NCBI GenBank assembly: GCA_009773395.1
Contig: WRPI01000004.1
Span: 310,001-374,000, forward strand
DNA from: Hyphomonadaceae bacterium
GTDB taxonomy: Bacteria; Pseudomonadota; Alphaproteobacteria; Caulobacterales; Aquidulcibacteraceae
Length of the DNA stretch: 64,000 nucleotides
Reading direction: 5' to 3'
Each line of letters starts with the position of its first letter. The first letter of the stretch is position 1. Of the stretch, positions 24,820 to 33,770 are shown piece after piece. A program made the translations under genes and the position numbers. A model generated the notes under the pieces. It had not been told where the DNA came from, made no database searches, and saw only the letters and a program-made list of their open reading frames with translations.

Positions 24820-26439
24820 TCAAGAAAAGCCTTCACGCAAAAAATCGATCAATGCTTTTGTGGAAGGATCCCGTGCCGAGCTTGCGCCAGTTTCTAGGTC
24901 ATCATTTATTTCAAGCGCGATGGTTTTCCCCAATTCAACCCCCCATTGGTCGAAAGAATTAACGCCATAAATCACACCTTCAACAAAACAGCGATGTTCA
25001 TAATACGCGAGCAAAGCACCCAAATTAAATGCATCAAGTTTTGGCAAAATAATTGTATTTGATGGCCGATTGCCGTGAAATACGCGGTGCGGCGCAGTTT
25101 TGCTGATTTCCAAACTGCTTTGCCCTTGTGCCAACATTTGCGACATTACACTATCAAGGCTTTTGCCGCGCATCAATGCCTCACCTTGGGCAAGCGCGTT
25201 GGCGTGGGTTAGCCGTGTCGAAGCGGCATTGTTCAAACCGTCATTGGCGACCAAAACAAACTCGATTGGCGTGACAATTGGGCTTTGATGCAAATGTTGG
25301 AAAAACGCATGCTGGGCATTGGTTCCTTCCGCGCCCCAAACAATTGGGCCAGAAATATTAATCGGTGCGCCATCAACACCAGTGCTTTTGCCATTGGATT
25401 CCATATCCAATTGTTGCAAAAATTGTGGCAATAATTTTAGCTTCGTCGAATATGGAATGCTGGCGCGGGTTTGATAATCCATGTATTTGGCATTCCAAAC
25501 TGCGATAAGCCCCGCCAAAATCGGTATATTTTCGGCCAAAGGTGCGGTTTCGAAATGCTCATCCATTGCCTGTGCGCCAGCCCGAAGTGCCGCAATTATA
25601 TCTCCTCCCAATGCCATTTCGAGCGATAGCCCAACCGATGACCAAAGTGAAAACCTTCCGCCAACCCAATCTTCAAAACCGAAAATGCGATTTTCGGCGA
25701 AACCTTGCGCAATTGCCTTGGCTGGCGCTGCGCTTATGGCCACCAAATGCGAAGTGTCGTCAACTATGCCACCTTGTTTCAACCAATCACGCGCCAAATT
25801 AAGATTGGTCAGGGTTTCGATGGTGGTGAAAGTTTTGGAAACGCAAACAATGAGAGTGGTTTTTGGGTCGAGGCCACTAATGGCTGTTGCAAGTTCATTA
25901 GGTTCAATATTGGCGCAGAAACGAATTTCGATGAAATCATTATCTGATGATTTAAGCGCTTCATATACCAGCCTTGGACCTAAGTCAGAACCACCAATGC
26001 CGATGTGAACAATAGATTTGAAGCGTTCGCCATTATTTGTGCGAATAATTCCACTGTGAATTTTTTTTGCAAACTCGCTCGCGCGAACCATTTCTGCTTT
26101 GAGCGTGCTACTAACGTCTTGGCCTTTAGCTTGCCAATTACGCCCCGAATCGCGCAAGGCCATGTGCAGAACTGCGCGGTTTTCGGTCAAATTAACCTCG
26201 CCACCGCCAAACATTTGCGCCCGCTTTTCTTCAAGCCCCATGGCGCTTGCTAAATGCAATAGGCCGATAAGGTCATTTTCACTGAGCTTGGATTTGGAAA
26301 AATCGAATAAAATACCGCCAAATTGCTTCAAAAATGCGCTTAATCGGTTGGCATCAGATTTGAAATAATCTTCAATCGCGGCAAAGCGGGCGGCTCTGGC
26401 GCAATTTATCAATTCTTCGTTCAAATTTTCAACGCCCAT
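24820..26439 (-). CDS. pgi: Glucose-6-phosphate isomerase
   Basis: The 539-residue protein interconverts glucose-6-phosphate and fructose-6-phosphate. Signatures include VHIGIGGSDLGPRLVYEAL, SKTFTTIETLTN, GGRFSLWSSVGLSLEMALG (family signature), SNGKSTGVDG, GTNAQHAFFQHLHQ with catalytic His, and INSFDQWGVELGK-type VNSFDQWGVELGK with the catalytic lysine near the C-terminus. The ATG at 26439 was chosen because GAGGTG lies at proper spacing; a GTG at 26448 overlaps that ribosome site. It is divergent from a hybrid kinase gene with a 53-base gap. Confidence 0.96.
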   Translation of the reverse strand: MGVENLNEELINCARAARFAAIEDYFKSDANRLSAFLKQFGGILFDFSKSKLSENDLIGLLHLASAMGLEEKRAQMFGGGEVNLTENRAVLHMALRDSGRNWQAKGQDVSSTLKAEMVRASEFAKKIHSGIIRTNNGERFKSIVHIGIGGSDLGPRLVYEALKSSDNDFIEIRFCANIEPNELATAISGLDPKTTLIVCVSKTFTTIETLTNLNLARDWLKQGGIVDDTSHLVAISAAPAKAIAQGFAENRIFGFEDWVGGRFSLWSSVGLSLEMALGGDIIAALRAGAQAMDEHFETAPLAENIPILAGLIAVWNAKYMDYQTRASIPYSTKLKLLPQFLQQLDMESNGKSTGVDGAPINISGPIVWGAEGTNAQHAFFQHLHQSPIVTPIEFVLVANDGLNNAASTRLTHANALAQGEALMRGKSLDSVMSQMLAQGQSSLEISKTAPHRVFHGNRPSNTIILPKLDAFNLGALLAYYEHRCFVEGVIYGVNSFDQWGVELGKTIALEINDDLETGASSARDPSTKALIDFLREGFS

Positions 26440-26492
26440 TTTTATCACCTCGCCAACTCAGTTTCTTAATAATCTTATGCTTTAGTGCATGC

Positions 26493-28232
26493 ATGGGAAA
26501 TATTCAAATAAGCATAGAAGACTTGCCAGAAGTCACTATTATCACTTCCAAAACTGGCCGCGTGGTATCGTCTAACCAAGCCGCGAAAAATCGTTTTGGT
26601 GCTGCGGCCAATTTAAGCAGCTTTGCGCCTTGGTTTGATAATCGCCATGGCTGGACTTTTTGCGAACGTGAAGACGGCACAACCATTGGTATCTTTCGCC
26701 CCGATGCTGATGAAACCGCCCGCGCCAAAACCATGTTGTTCGCAACCCTAAGCCATGAAATCAGAACCCCATTAAACGGCATTTTGGGCATGGCGGGCCT
26801 ACTTGGAATGTCAGAGCTTACTTCGGCGCAAAGGTCTTGGTTGCAATCGGTCGAAGATTCTGGTCAGCATTTATTGTCACTTCTCAATGATATTTTAGAT
26901 TTTGCCAAACTTGAAAGCGGCAAAATTGAATTGGAAAATCTAGTATTTGATCCAATTCATACTTTGCAATCGGTGGCCGAAATTTGTTCACCACGCGCGC
27001 ACGAAAAAGGTTTGGAAATTGCGGTTGCGGTAGAGAAGAATATTCCGCGAAAAATCGTTGGCGATGATGGCAGGCTAAGGCAAATAATTTTGAACTTGAC
27101 TTCCAATGCCGTAAAATTCACGCAAACTGGCGGTATTATTTTGCGGCTTTCTGCGCCAAAGCCAAATTGGTTGCGCTTTGCGATTGAGGACACAGGTATT
27201 GGGGTTCCGAAATCCAAGACCGACCTCATTTTTGAGGAATTTTCGCAAGCTGATAGCTCACATACTCGCCAATTTGGCGGCACTGGCTTGGGTCTCGCAA
27301 TCGTAAAAAAATTGGCGACTGCAATGTCTGGCGATGTAGGAATTGAAGCTCGCAAAGGTGGCGGCAGCATTTTTTACGCCAATATTCCATTTGAAGTCGT
27401 TGAAGCCGCGAAAGTGGTGGGCAATGAATTATCGTCGGTCAAAGTCGCAGTCGCGAGCAATTGCGACGTTTTATTTGACGCGATTCACACCAATTTATCG
27501 AGTTATGGCGCCAAAGTTGCACGGATTTCTGAAGCTAAATCCGCCAACAAAGCCCAAGTTATTTTGCTCGATGCCGATTTTGACAGCACCAAAGCGCAGG
27601 AAATAATAAAGTCCAATAGCCGCGTTGTAGCGCTTATCGGCCAAGAACGACGCGATTTAATCGAAACCTACCGCCAAGACGGTGCATTTGGCTATTTAAT
27701 AAAACCGCTGCGGCTTGGTTCGCTTTTGGAACGTGTGAAATTGGCTGTAAATAACCAAGCCTATGAAGCAGATGCCAAATCCCCTGCCAATGATGAGCGC
27801 GCGCAAATCGAAAAATCGCACTTAGGGCTTCGCGTGTTGCTGGCTGAAGATAACCGCATCAATGCGCTTTTGGCTAAATCATTACTCGAAAGATCCGGCT
27901 GTGATGTTGCGCTGGCACTAGATGGTAGTGAGGCTCTCGAAGCCATTAAGACCGCGCCATATGATATTGTCTTCATGGATTGCCACATGCCAAATATGGA
28001 CGGTTTTGAAGCCACAAGAGCGATTCGTGCGCTTAAAGGCAAATATCTTGAATTGCCTATCGTGGCTTTGACTGCGGCGGCGATGGAAGAAGACAGACGC
28101 AAATGCGCAGCAGCTGGCATGAGTGATTTCATCACCAAGCCGCTCGACCCTAACGCTATTGGGCAAATCCTCAATAAATGGTCGCAAAAGCCAATTGAGG
28201 CTCAAAAACCGCGTGATGAAAGTGCCGCTTAA
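26493..28232 (+). CDS. Hybrid histidine kinase with two receiver domains (ShkA-like layout)
   Basis: A 579-residue soluble kinase. Residues 1-70 look like a short PAS-type sensor. HisKA has H88 in ATLSHEIRTPLNG. The ATPase domain has N208-region NAVKFT, EDTGIGVP and GGTGLGLAIVKKL. Receiver 1 (about 316-418) has D360 but lacks the N-terminal acidic pair (VASNCD), so it is probably a pseudo-receiver. A linker at 425-443 contains NDER. Receiver 2 (about 446-565) is intact, with E452-D453, D496 (VFMDCHMPNMDG) and the K of FITKPL. This order matches Caulobacter ShkA, where the first receiver binds cyclic di-GMP. It precedes carA by 72 bases. Confidence 0.85.
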   Translation: MGNIQISIEDLPEVTIITSKTGRVVSSNQAAKNRFGAAANLSSFAPWFDNRHGWTFCEREDGTTIGIFRPDADETARAKTMLFATLSHEIRTPLNGILGMAGLLGMSELTSAQRSWLQSVEDSGQHLLSLLNDILDFAKLESGKIELENLVFDPIHTLQSVAEICSPRAHEKGLEIAVAVEKNIPRKIVGDDGRLRQIILNLTSNAVKFTQTGGIILRLSAPKPNWLRFAIEDTGIGVPKSKTDLIFEEFSQADSSHTRQFGGTGLGLAIVKKLATAMSGDVGIEARKGGGSIFYANIPFEVVEAAKVVGNELSSVKVAVASNCDVLFDAIHTNLSSYGAKVARISEAKSANKAQVILLDADFDSTKAQEIIKSNSRVVALIGQERRDLIETYRQDGAFGYLIKPLRLGSLLERVKLAVNNQAYEADAKSPANDERAQIEKSHLGLRVLLAEDNRINALLAKSLLERSGCDVALALDGSEALEAIKTAPYDIVFMDCHMPNMDGFEATRAIRALKGKYLELPIVALTAAAMEEDRRKCAAAGMSDFITKPLDPNAIGQILNKWSQKPIEAQKPRDESAA

Positions 28233-28304
28233 TTTCAAACTGCCTCCAGCCATTGACCTTATTGGACATTGGCTTTAGCAGGTGCGCAGCTTTCGGAGAC
28301 CAAA

Positions 28305-29453
28305 TTGACAAGTTCGCCAATTTTTGCGCGGCCAAAAACCGCAGCCCTTGTGCTTGCTGATGGCACTGCCTTCATCGGCGAAGGTTATGGTGCTATTGGC
28401 GAAAAAATTGGCGAAGTCTGTTTCAATACTGCGATCACTGGTTACCAAGAAATACTAACCGACCCGTCTTATTCAAATCAGATAATTGCGTTTACAACGC
28501 CACATATCGGCAATGTCGGCACAAATGATTTGGATGATGAAGCTTTCAGCGAACCCGCAAGCAGCGCCGCAATTGGTTGCATTTCCAAAGCCTATCCGAC
28601 CAAGCCTTCCAACTGGCGCTCGGAATTGGGGTTTGATGAATGGTTGCAAGAGCGCGGTATTATTGGCCTTGCTGGCATTGATACTCGCGCCCTAACCCAT
28701 ATTATCCGCGAAAAAGGCATGCAACATGCGAGCATTTCCCATAATGCGGACGGCAATTTCGATATTGCACAATTAGCGCAAAATGCAGCCAATTGGTCAG
28801 GGCTTGAAGGCCTTGATTTGGCTAAAGACGTTTCCACCGAAGTGGCTTATGATTTTGAAGCATTAGCTGGCAATATGGCCGAGGCAGCCAAATTTCATGT
28901 TGTTGTGATGGATTTTGGTGCCAAAAGGAATATTATGCGCGATCTTGCGAAAATTGGCGCACGGGCGACAGTTGTTCCGGCTGCCACAAGTTTTGACGAG
29001 ATTATGGCATTTGCGCCCGATGGTGTTATGCTTTCCAATGGCCCTGGCGACCCCGCAAAAACCGGTGAATATGTTGTGCCAGTGATTAAGCAGCTAATCG
29101 CGGCAAATATTCCAATTTTTGGAATTTGCTTGGGCCATCAAATGTTGGGCATTGCTTTGGGCGGTAAAACCAAAAAAATGAAGCAAGGCCACCACGGTGC
29201 CAACCACCCAGTGCAAGATTTGCGAAGCGGCAAAGTTGAAATCGTATCCATGAATCATGGGTTCGCTGTGGATACAAGCTCACTGCCTGAAAATGTTGTC
29301 GAAACCCATGTTTCATTATTTGACGGCAGTAATTGTGGCCTTGAAAGTAAAACCGCCAAAGCGTTTTCAGTGCAATATCACCCTGAGGCAAGCCCAGGGC
29401 CTCAAGATTCGTTTTATTTATTCGAAGAATTTGCAAATTTAATGCAAAAATAG
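28305..29453 (+). CDS. carA: Carbamoyl-phosphate synthase small (glutaminase) subunit
   Basis: The 382-residue protein supplies ammonia from glutamine for carbamoyl phosphate, used in pyrimidine and arginine synthesis. The N-terminal domain has TAALVLADGTAFIGEGYG, GEVCFNTAITGYQEILTDPSY and GIAGIDTR-type LAGIDTRALT. The class I amidotransferase domain has the catalytic cysteine in IPIFGICLGHQMLG, and HPVQDL, MNHGFAVD and VQYHPEASPGP carry the His-Glu pair. I chose the TTG at 28305 because GGAG lies six bases upstream; an earlier TTG at 28269 is in frame. The large subunit carB is not next to it. Confidence 0.95.
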   Translation: MTSSPIFARPKTAALVLADGTAFIGEGYGAIGEKIGEVCFNTAITGYQEILTDPSYSNQIIAFTTPHIGNVGTNDLDDEAFSEPASSAAIGCISKAYPTKPSNWRSELGFDEWLQERGIIGLAGIDTRALTHIIREKGMQHASISHNADGNFDIAQLAQNAANWSGLEGLDLAKDVSTEVAYDFEALAGNMAEAAKFHVVVMDFGAKRNIMRDLAKIGARATVVPAATSFDEIMAFAPDGVMLSNGPGDPAKTGEYVVPVIKQLIAANIPIFGICLGHQMLGIALGGKTKKMKQGHHGANHPVQDLRSGKVEIVSMNHGFAVDTSSLPENVVETHVSLFDGSNCGLESKTAKAFSVQYHPEASPGPQDSFYLFEEFANLMQK

Positions 29454-29509
29454 CGGTTTTTCGAGCTTTGGGCTTGACGAAACAAGCATTATTCTTGTCT
29501 AACTTCAAA

Positions 29510-31081
29510 ATGACATATTTTCAAAATTCAGATTTCAATAAATTGCCGCGCCGTAAATTGCTTGGCATGTTTGGTATAGGCCTCCTTGGTTTTGGCGGCT
29601 TGGCTGCCTGTTCCAAGGGCAAAACTGGCAAAGGCGAATTGCGGGTTGCGCTAATTGGCGGCCCCGATAGCTTGGATCCATTTGAAGCTGAATTTGCAAT
29701 TTCAGCGCTTTTGTTTCGCCAATATTTATTGCCAGTGGTGGGTTATGGGCCGCATGGTGCGGCATCGCCTTCGATTGCGAAATCTTGGACCTCGACGCCA
29801 GATTTTACGAATTGGACTTTTGAAATTGCTTCGGGTTTGAAATGGTCGGATAATACCCCTCTCACTGCGCTTGATGTTGTCAAAAGCCTGCAATTGGGCG
29901 CAGACCCAAAAACTGCCTATCCCGATGCTACTGAGCTTTTTTCAATTAAAGGCTATCGCGATGCTGTTGTGAATGGCGCAGACCCAAAAAAAATCGCTGT
30001 GCGCCTTGAGGGCGAAAATAAAGTTGTTATCGAACTTGAAGGCGCGGATGCAAATTTCCCGCTGCGAATGCAGGAGTTTTATCCGGTTCCAATGCAGACC
30101 ATTGCAACTTATGGCGCGAATTGGACTGACATTGGTAAGATTGTAGTTTCGGGGCCATTTATTCCGACTTCACGCACCCAAACTCGAATCGTTTTTGACA
30201 AAAACCCTTCTGGTGGCTGGACCGAAAACATGCCAGCCAAAATATCGGTCGAAACTGTTGAAGATGCTTCTACCCGTGTGCGCATGTTCCAGTCCAAAGA
30301 TGTGGACTTGGCGCAAGACCCGCCTTTACTACGTTACACCCATTTGGCCCGCGAATATGGCGCAAACTTTGAACGGACAAAAGCGCCGCGCTTCATTTAT
30401 ATGAGCATCAATACCAAACGCGCGCAATTTAGGGATAAGGACATAAGGCGTGCGCTTTCCATGGGCTTTAATCGCGATTTGATTTCCCACAATATTATGC
30501 GCGATGCAGTAAATCCAGCAACCAGGTTCATTCGTGATTTACCAGCGATTCCGTATGATAAAGCAGGCGCGCAAGCCCTATTGTCAGCCAAGGGTTTCAG
30601 CCCCACCAATCCGCTTAGGTTTGAACTTTTGGTTGCCAAAAATGAACGCGAACGGGCGGCGGTGCAAATTGCGTCCATGTGGAAAGAAATCGGCGTAGAA
30701 GCAACCATCGGCACAGTTGATGGTAGCGCAATATCAACCAGACTTAATGGCTTTGATTTTGACGCAGCGATTGTGCAAATCGACAAAGGTATGAAATCGG
30801 ACCCGCTTGATTTAATGGCGAGTTTTGGCAGTGGCGGCAACGCCTATTCCCACGGTTGGAAAAACCCCGATTTTGACAAAGCATTGGTCGAAGCCGCCGC
30901 CTTGCCGACTGGCGATGCACGCAATGCAGCGCTTGCAAAAGCGGAGTCATTCTTATTAAGCGAAGTCCCGTTGGCACCAATTTGGTTCGGCGACAGCGCT
31001 TGGCTGCGCGCAGAGCGGGTAACGGGCGGCATTGAAGGAATGGCACCAATTATTTGGCCAAGTCTGCACGTTAATGATTAG
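29510..31081 (+). CDS. Peptide-type ABC transporter substrate-binding lipoprotein
   Basis: A 523-residue protein of the SBP_bac_5 (DppA/OppA) family: LRVALIGGPDSLDPFEAEFA, LYxx-type YLLPVVGYGPHGAASPSIAKSW, FEIASGLKWSDNTPLTALDVVKSL and IYMSINTKRAQFRDKDIRRALSMGFNRD. Near the N-terminus PRRKLLGMFGIGLLGFGGLA precedes the lipobox C of AACS, so it may be exported by the Tat route and lipidated. Such proteins bind peptides, nickel-like chelates or sugars. No permease or ATPase genes are next to it, so it is an orphan binding protein. The ATG at 29510 is preferred; a TTG/ATG frame from 29468 gives 14 more residues. Confidence 0.88.
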   Translation: MTYFQNSDFNKLPRRKLLGMFGIGLLGFGGLAACSKGKTGKGELRVALIGGPDSLDPFEAEFAISALLFRQYLLPVVGYGPHGAASPSIAKSWTSTPDFTNWTFEIASGLKWSDNTPLTALDVVKSLQLGADPKTAYPDATELFSIKGYRDAVVNGADPKKIAVRLEGENKVVIELEGADANFPLRMQEFYPVPMQTIATYGANWTDIGKIVVSGPFIPTSRTQTRIVFDKNPSGGWTENMPAKISVETVEDASTRVRMFQSKDVDLAQDPPLLRYTHLAREYGANFERTKAPRFIYMSINTKRAQFRDKDIRRALSMGFNRDLISHNIMRDAVNPATRFIRDLPAIPYDKAGAQALLSAKGFSPTNPLRFELLVAKNERERAAVQIASMWKEIGVEATIGTVDGSAISTRLNGFDFDAAIVQIDKGMKSDPLDLMASFGSGGNAYSHGWKNPDFDKALVEAAALPTGDARNAALAKAESFLLSEVPLAPIWFGDSAWLRAERVTGGIEGMAPIIWPSLHVND

Positions 31082-31426
31082 TGACCTAGCAGTTTGTTGA
31101 AAAACTACGAAAAACGGACACCTTGGCACTAATGCGATGCATTAGCAAACGAGATTAAAGACGCTTGAACGAATTTGCTTTGGAATGGTCTTAAGAACAG
31201 GTTTGCCTTAAGCCCATTCTGTAATTATCCCTTCGCGTCCTAGGTTTTTGTCAAGTCCTCGCGCATGGCGCGACCGCGAAGCGGCTTCGGGACTTGACAA
31301 AAACCTAGGTGATGAATGGTTTTGGGGAACAAGTTCCTCCATAAACCATTCCTAGACCACTTGTTCTTTCTTTCCTAAACAATACACCAAATATAGATAT
31401 TTGGTGCAACTTGAACGTCCGATGCG
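31082..31426. other. Gene-free region packed with hairpins between convergent genes
   Basis: This 345-base gap separates the convergent binding-protein and WYL genes and carries no credible coding frame. It is made largely of successive inverted repeats, listed under the repeat entry for 31129-31406. I see no promoter or RNA gene that can be named. Its likely job is two-way termination or it is a mobile palindromic element that has degenerated. Confidence 0.7.
31129..31406. repeat. Series of inverted repeats including a perfect 20-base stem
   Basis: In order: CTAATGC-GAT-GCATTAG (31129-31145); 13-base arms GAATGGTCTTAAG and CTTAAGCCCATTC with one mismatch (31183-31195, 31207-31219); a perfect 20-base stem CCTAGGTTTTTGTCAAGTCC with its complement (31239-31258 and 31290-31309); AATGGTTT/AAACCATT (31315-31322, 31343-31350) enclosing GGAAC-AA-GTTCC; and CACCAAATAT-AG-ATATTTGGTG (31385-31406). 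The last is followed by GCAACTTGAAC, a word also found in the arms of the element at 43373-43536. Confidence 0.85.
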
Positions 31427-32404
31427 CTAGAGTCCATTCGCCAAATCCAACGCCATTCGCATTTCATTTTTCAATTCTTGCGGTTCGAGTATTTCCAATT
31501 TCCCACCCCAACGGAACAGGCCCCACGCCAATTCGCGTAATCCGCCGCCGTGCATTTGGATTTCGAGGCTGCCGTCGCCCAATTCATCCATCGTTTGATT
31601 TGGGTGGAAAACCCATCTTTTGGCTTCATCGGCATATTCTTTGAATACATGAAGTTTCACTTTGTGCATTACGTCATCTTGAAAGACGCCAAAACTGCGG
31701 TGGGAAAATTCTTTAAGTGAAAAATCTTCGGGAGCGGCACCGATTTTATCGGACAATTCAATTTCACGAATTTTGTCAACTCGCCAAACTTGCGGCCTCC
31801 CGCCTTTATATTTTGAAGGTTCAACCCCAATTAAATAGGCTTCGCCGCCAAATAAAATGCCATAAGGAATAAGATCACGCAAAATATTGGATTTTGAACC
31901 GCCATCATAAACAAAACTAACTTGGCGCATCATCAATATCGCATCACGCAGCACATTCAGCGTGAAAGTGTTGAAACTTGGGCGTGGCCCTGGGCTAACC
32001 GCAATGGCTTCGGCCTGCATAAGGGCTTCAATATCTGGTTCTAATTTTGATATTTTGGGGCCAATTGCTGCCATCATTTTTGTTTCAAGCCCTTTTAGGG
32101 TGAAAGCAGCATCAAGCGAATGGTTTTCAAAATGCAATTGCGCCGATTTAAGCGCGGCAATTTCCTTTGAGGTAGGCACTTGCAAGAACCCATCCAGCCG
32201 CCCATTGATGCGCCAGCGTTTGGTTGGCGGATCGGGAATTTCTTCCATCGTATCAAACATTTCAAGCAATCGATCACGCATACGCTCAATCGTGCGGCGC
32301 TTCACCGACATTTTTTCGGCCATTTCATCGAGCGTAAGGCCCATGCGCGTATTCGCCAGCTCACGCGCTAATTCAATCAATTGTGCCGATTTTTCGTGTC
32401 GCAT
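31427..32404 (-). CDS. WYL-domain transcriptional regulator
   Basis: The 325-residue protein has an N-terminal helix-turn-helix of the DeoR/HTH_11 type (LTLDEMAEKMSVKRRTIERMRDRLLEMFD, residues about 22-52), a helical linker, and a WYL sensor domain with VSFVYDGGSKSNILRDLIPYGILFGGEAYLIGV (the WYL core here reads AYLIG). A C-terminal WCX-like extension follows, ending ELAWGLFRWGGKLEILEPQELK. WYL regulators often bind nucleic-acid ligands and control defence or DNA-repair genes. The start at 32404 (MRHEKSA) follows GGGGAGTG. It is divergent from a DUF4258 protein with an 80-base gap, its likely partner or target. Confidence 0.88.
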   Translation of the reverse strand: MRHEKSAQLIELARELANTRMGLTLDEMAEKMSVKRRTIERMRDRLLEMFDTMEEIPDPPTKRWRINGRLDGFLQVPTSKEIAALKSAQLHFENHSLDAAFTLKGLETKMMAAIGPKISKLEPDIEALMQAEAIAVSPGPRPSFNTFTLNVLRDAILMMRQVSFVYDGGSKSNILRDLIPYGILFGGEAYLIGVEPSKYKGGRPQVWRVDKIREIELSDKIGAAPEDFSLKEFSHRSFGVFQDDVMHKVKLHVFKEYADEAKRWVFHPNQTMDELGDGSLEIQMHGGGLRELAWGLFRWGGKLEILEPQELKNEMRMALDLANGL

Positions 32405-32484
32405 TTTCACTCCCCGTAATGGGAGCTTACGATACGTCCTTAATTGACGCAATGGTGTTTTATATTGAAGCTAGGAGAAATATC

Positions 32485-32817
32485 ATGGCTTACGCGATAC
32501 AAGAATATTACTGCCCCACCCAATTCCAACTTTCAATTCATGCGCAAAAACGCGTGCGGCAGCGCGGAGTTTCTGGTCATCTTTTGGCGCTCGTTTTGGC
32601 CCATGCCGATGTTGAAACTGAGTTGGGTGGGGGCTGCGTAGGATTACGGGTCTCAAAGCGCCTTGCCAATCGCCTCGATATGCGGCTATCTTTGGGCTCA
32701 AATATAGAGAGAATAACCAATATTGTCGTTGTTTGGAGCGAAATTACCGCTTCCATTGTAACAGTGTTGCATCCCGATAATAATGGCCAAAGCAATCGTT
32801 ACTTACGCGCACATTGA
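32485..32817 (+). CDS. DUF4258 family protein
   Basis: The 110-residue protein shows the DUF4258 signature: FQLSIHAQKRVRQRGVSGHLLALVLAHAD followed by a beta region with RITNIVVVWSE and IVTVLHPD. The family has a small alpha/beta fold related to BrnT/RelE-type toxins. The conserved H-A-x-x-R-x-x-Q-R-G is intact. The start at 32485 (MAYAIQEYY) follows AGGAG; an in-frame start at 32383 overlaps the WYL gene. No antitoxin follows. It is divergent from the WYL regulator, and a toxin-like or RNA-processing role is possible but unproven. Confidence 0.75.
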   Translation: MAYAIQEYYCPTQFQLSIHAQKRVRQRGVSGHLLALVLAHADVETELGGGCVGLRVSKRLANRLDMRLSLGSNIERITNIVVVWSEITASIVTVLHPDNNGQSNRYLRAH

Positions 32818-32918
32818 AAAGCACCTTTATCACCAATAACCATTGACTTTTGACGCCCTTGCCTTTAATCGCGCCGTTCGATATTGTTTTTGAACTCGTT
32901 TTATGAAAAGAGAATAAG

Positions 32919-33203
32919 ATGTCTCGCCGTTGCGAACTTACTGGTGTTGGCCCTATGGTTGGGCATATTGTCAGCCACTCAAATGTTAAAACCAAACGCC
33001 GCTATCTTCCTAATTTGCAGGACGTGACTTTGGCTTCCGATGCTTTGGCGCAAGGTTTTCGTTTGCGCATTGCGGTTGCTGCTTTGCGCTCGGTTGACCA
33101 TAATGGTGGCCTTGATAATTTCATTCTAAAAGCTGATGAAAATAAAATGTCAGATAGAGCGCGTAAAATCCGCTCGAAAATCAAAACTGCTTTAGCGGCT
33201 TAA
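32919..33203 (+). CDS. rpmB: 50S ribosomal protein L28
   Basis: The 94-residue protein begins [33 protein letters not shown], the standard L28 N-terminus, and has the length usual for Alphaproteobacteria. It is a structural protein of the large ribosomal subunit. Codon usage agrees with high expression. It is a single-gene unit with a strong terminator directly downstream. Only one cysteine of the zinc-type CxxC pattern remains (C5), so it is the zinc-free form. Confidence 0.97.
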   Translation: MSRRCELTGVGPMVGHIVSHSNVKTKRRYLPNLQDVTLASDALAQGFRLRIAVAALRSVDHNGGLDNFILKADENKMSDRARKIRSKIKTALAA

Positions 33204-33228
33204 CTTGCCACCAGCTTGGACGGATATT

Positions 33229-33254
33229 AGGGGCCTTTTGGCCCCTTTATTTTT
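33229..33254 (+). terminator. Rho-independent terminator of rpmB
   Basis: A perfect seven-pair stem AGGGGCC-TTTT-GGCCCCT is followed by TTATTTTT. It begins 26 bases after the rpmB stop codon. It also lies just after the end of the opposite-strand lipoprotein gene at 33261, so it may stop transcription from both sides. Confidence 0.9.
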
Positions 33255-33260
33255 GACAAA

Positions 33261-33770
33261 TTAACCGTGGGTACAAGTCGTGCCATTGCTTTGATTGTTG
33301 GAATGTTGGTGTTCGCCGGCGCTACGGCAATCACAATTGGGTTGGAAAATCAAACTTTGGCCCATCACATTATTTACAACTTGGCTGGTGCGGTTGCCGC
33401 GTCCATCAAGAACAATAATGCCTTGTTGGGTGCTAATGCCTTGGCCAGCAATCAATACTCGGCCCGAATTCTCATCAGCTAGCGAAAAACTACCCGAACA
33501 ACCATCAAAATGAGTTACATGCTCATAATGCGCATGATGCTGCGGCGCAGGCGCAACATATTCTTCACGAGCTTGGTCTTGCACTGGCGGGTTCGCATGA
33601 ATTGGAAGCGGATTTATCACAGCGACTTCAGAACCGCGATTATGGTGATAATAATCACGATTGGTTTTTGAAATTCCACCCGGAGTTTCGCATGATGCAA
33701 GCGCCAAAACTGAAACCAAGGCAGCGCCAACCAAAATCGATTTTGAATAAGATCTCGAAAAATAAATCAT
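33261..33770 (-). CDS. Hypothetical histidine-rich lipoprotein
   Basis: A 169-residue protein with a signal peptide and lipobox (LVSVLALASC), so it is probably anchored to the outer or inner membrane. After a low-complexity region with many His, Pro and Tyr (DYYHHNRGSE, APAPQHHAHYEHVTHFDGC) comes a beta-rich domain, with SLADENSGRVLIAGQGISTQQGIIVLDGRGNR. The tail is Cys/His/Asn-rich (NCDCRSAGEHQHSNNQ). The start at 33770 follows GGGTGATG; an upstream start at 33782 adds four residues. The His/Cys content might bind metal, but no family is recognised. Confidence 0.65.
   Translation of the reverse strand: MIYFSRSYSKSILVGAALVSVLALASCETPGGISKTNRDYYHHNRGSEVAVINPLPIHANPPVQDQAREEYVAPAPQHHAHYEHVTHFDGCSGSFSLADENSGRVLIAGQGISTQQGIIVLDGRGNRTSQVVNNVMGQSLIFQPNCDCRSAGEHQHSNNQSNGTTCTHG

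Noticed and set aside
25481-26008. A 175-residue frame antisense to pgi
   Set aside because: Entirely inside pgi, no recognisable domain and shadow-type composition.
33267-33482. Plus-strand frames between rpmB and prfA
   Set aside because: The opposite strand encodes a lipoprotein with a lipobox and ribosome site, which is a better explanation.
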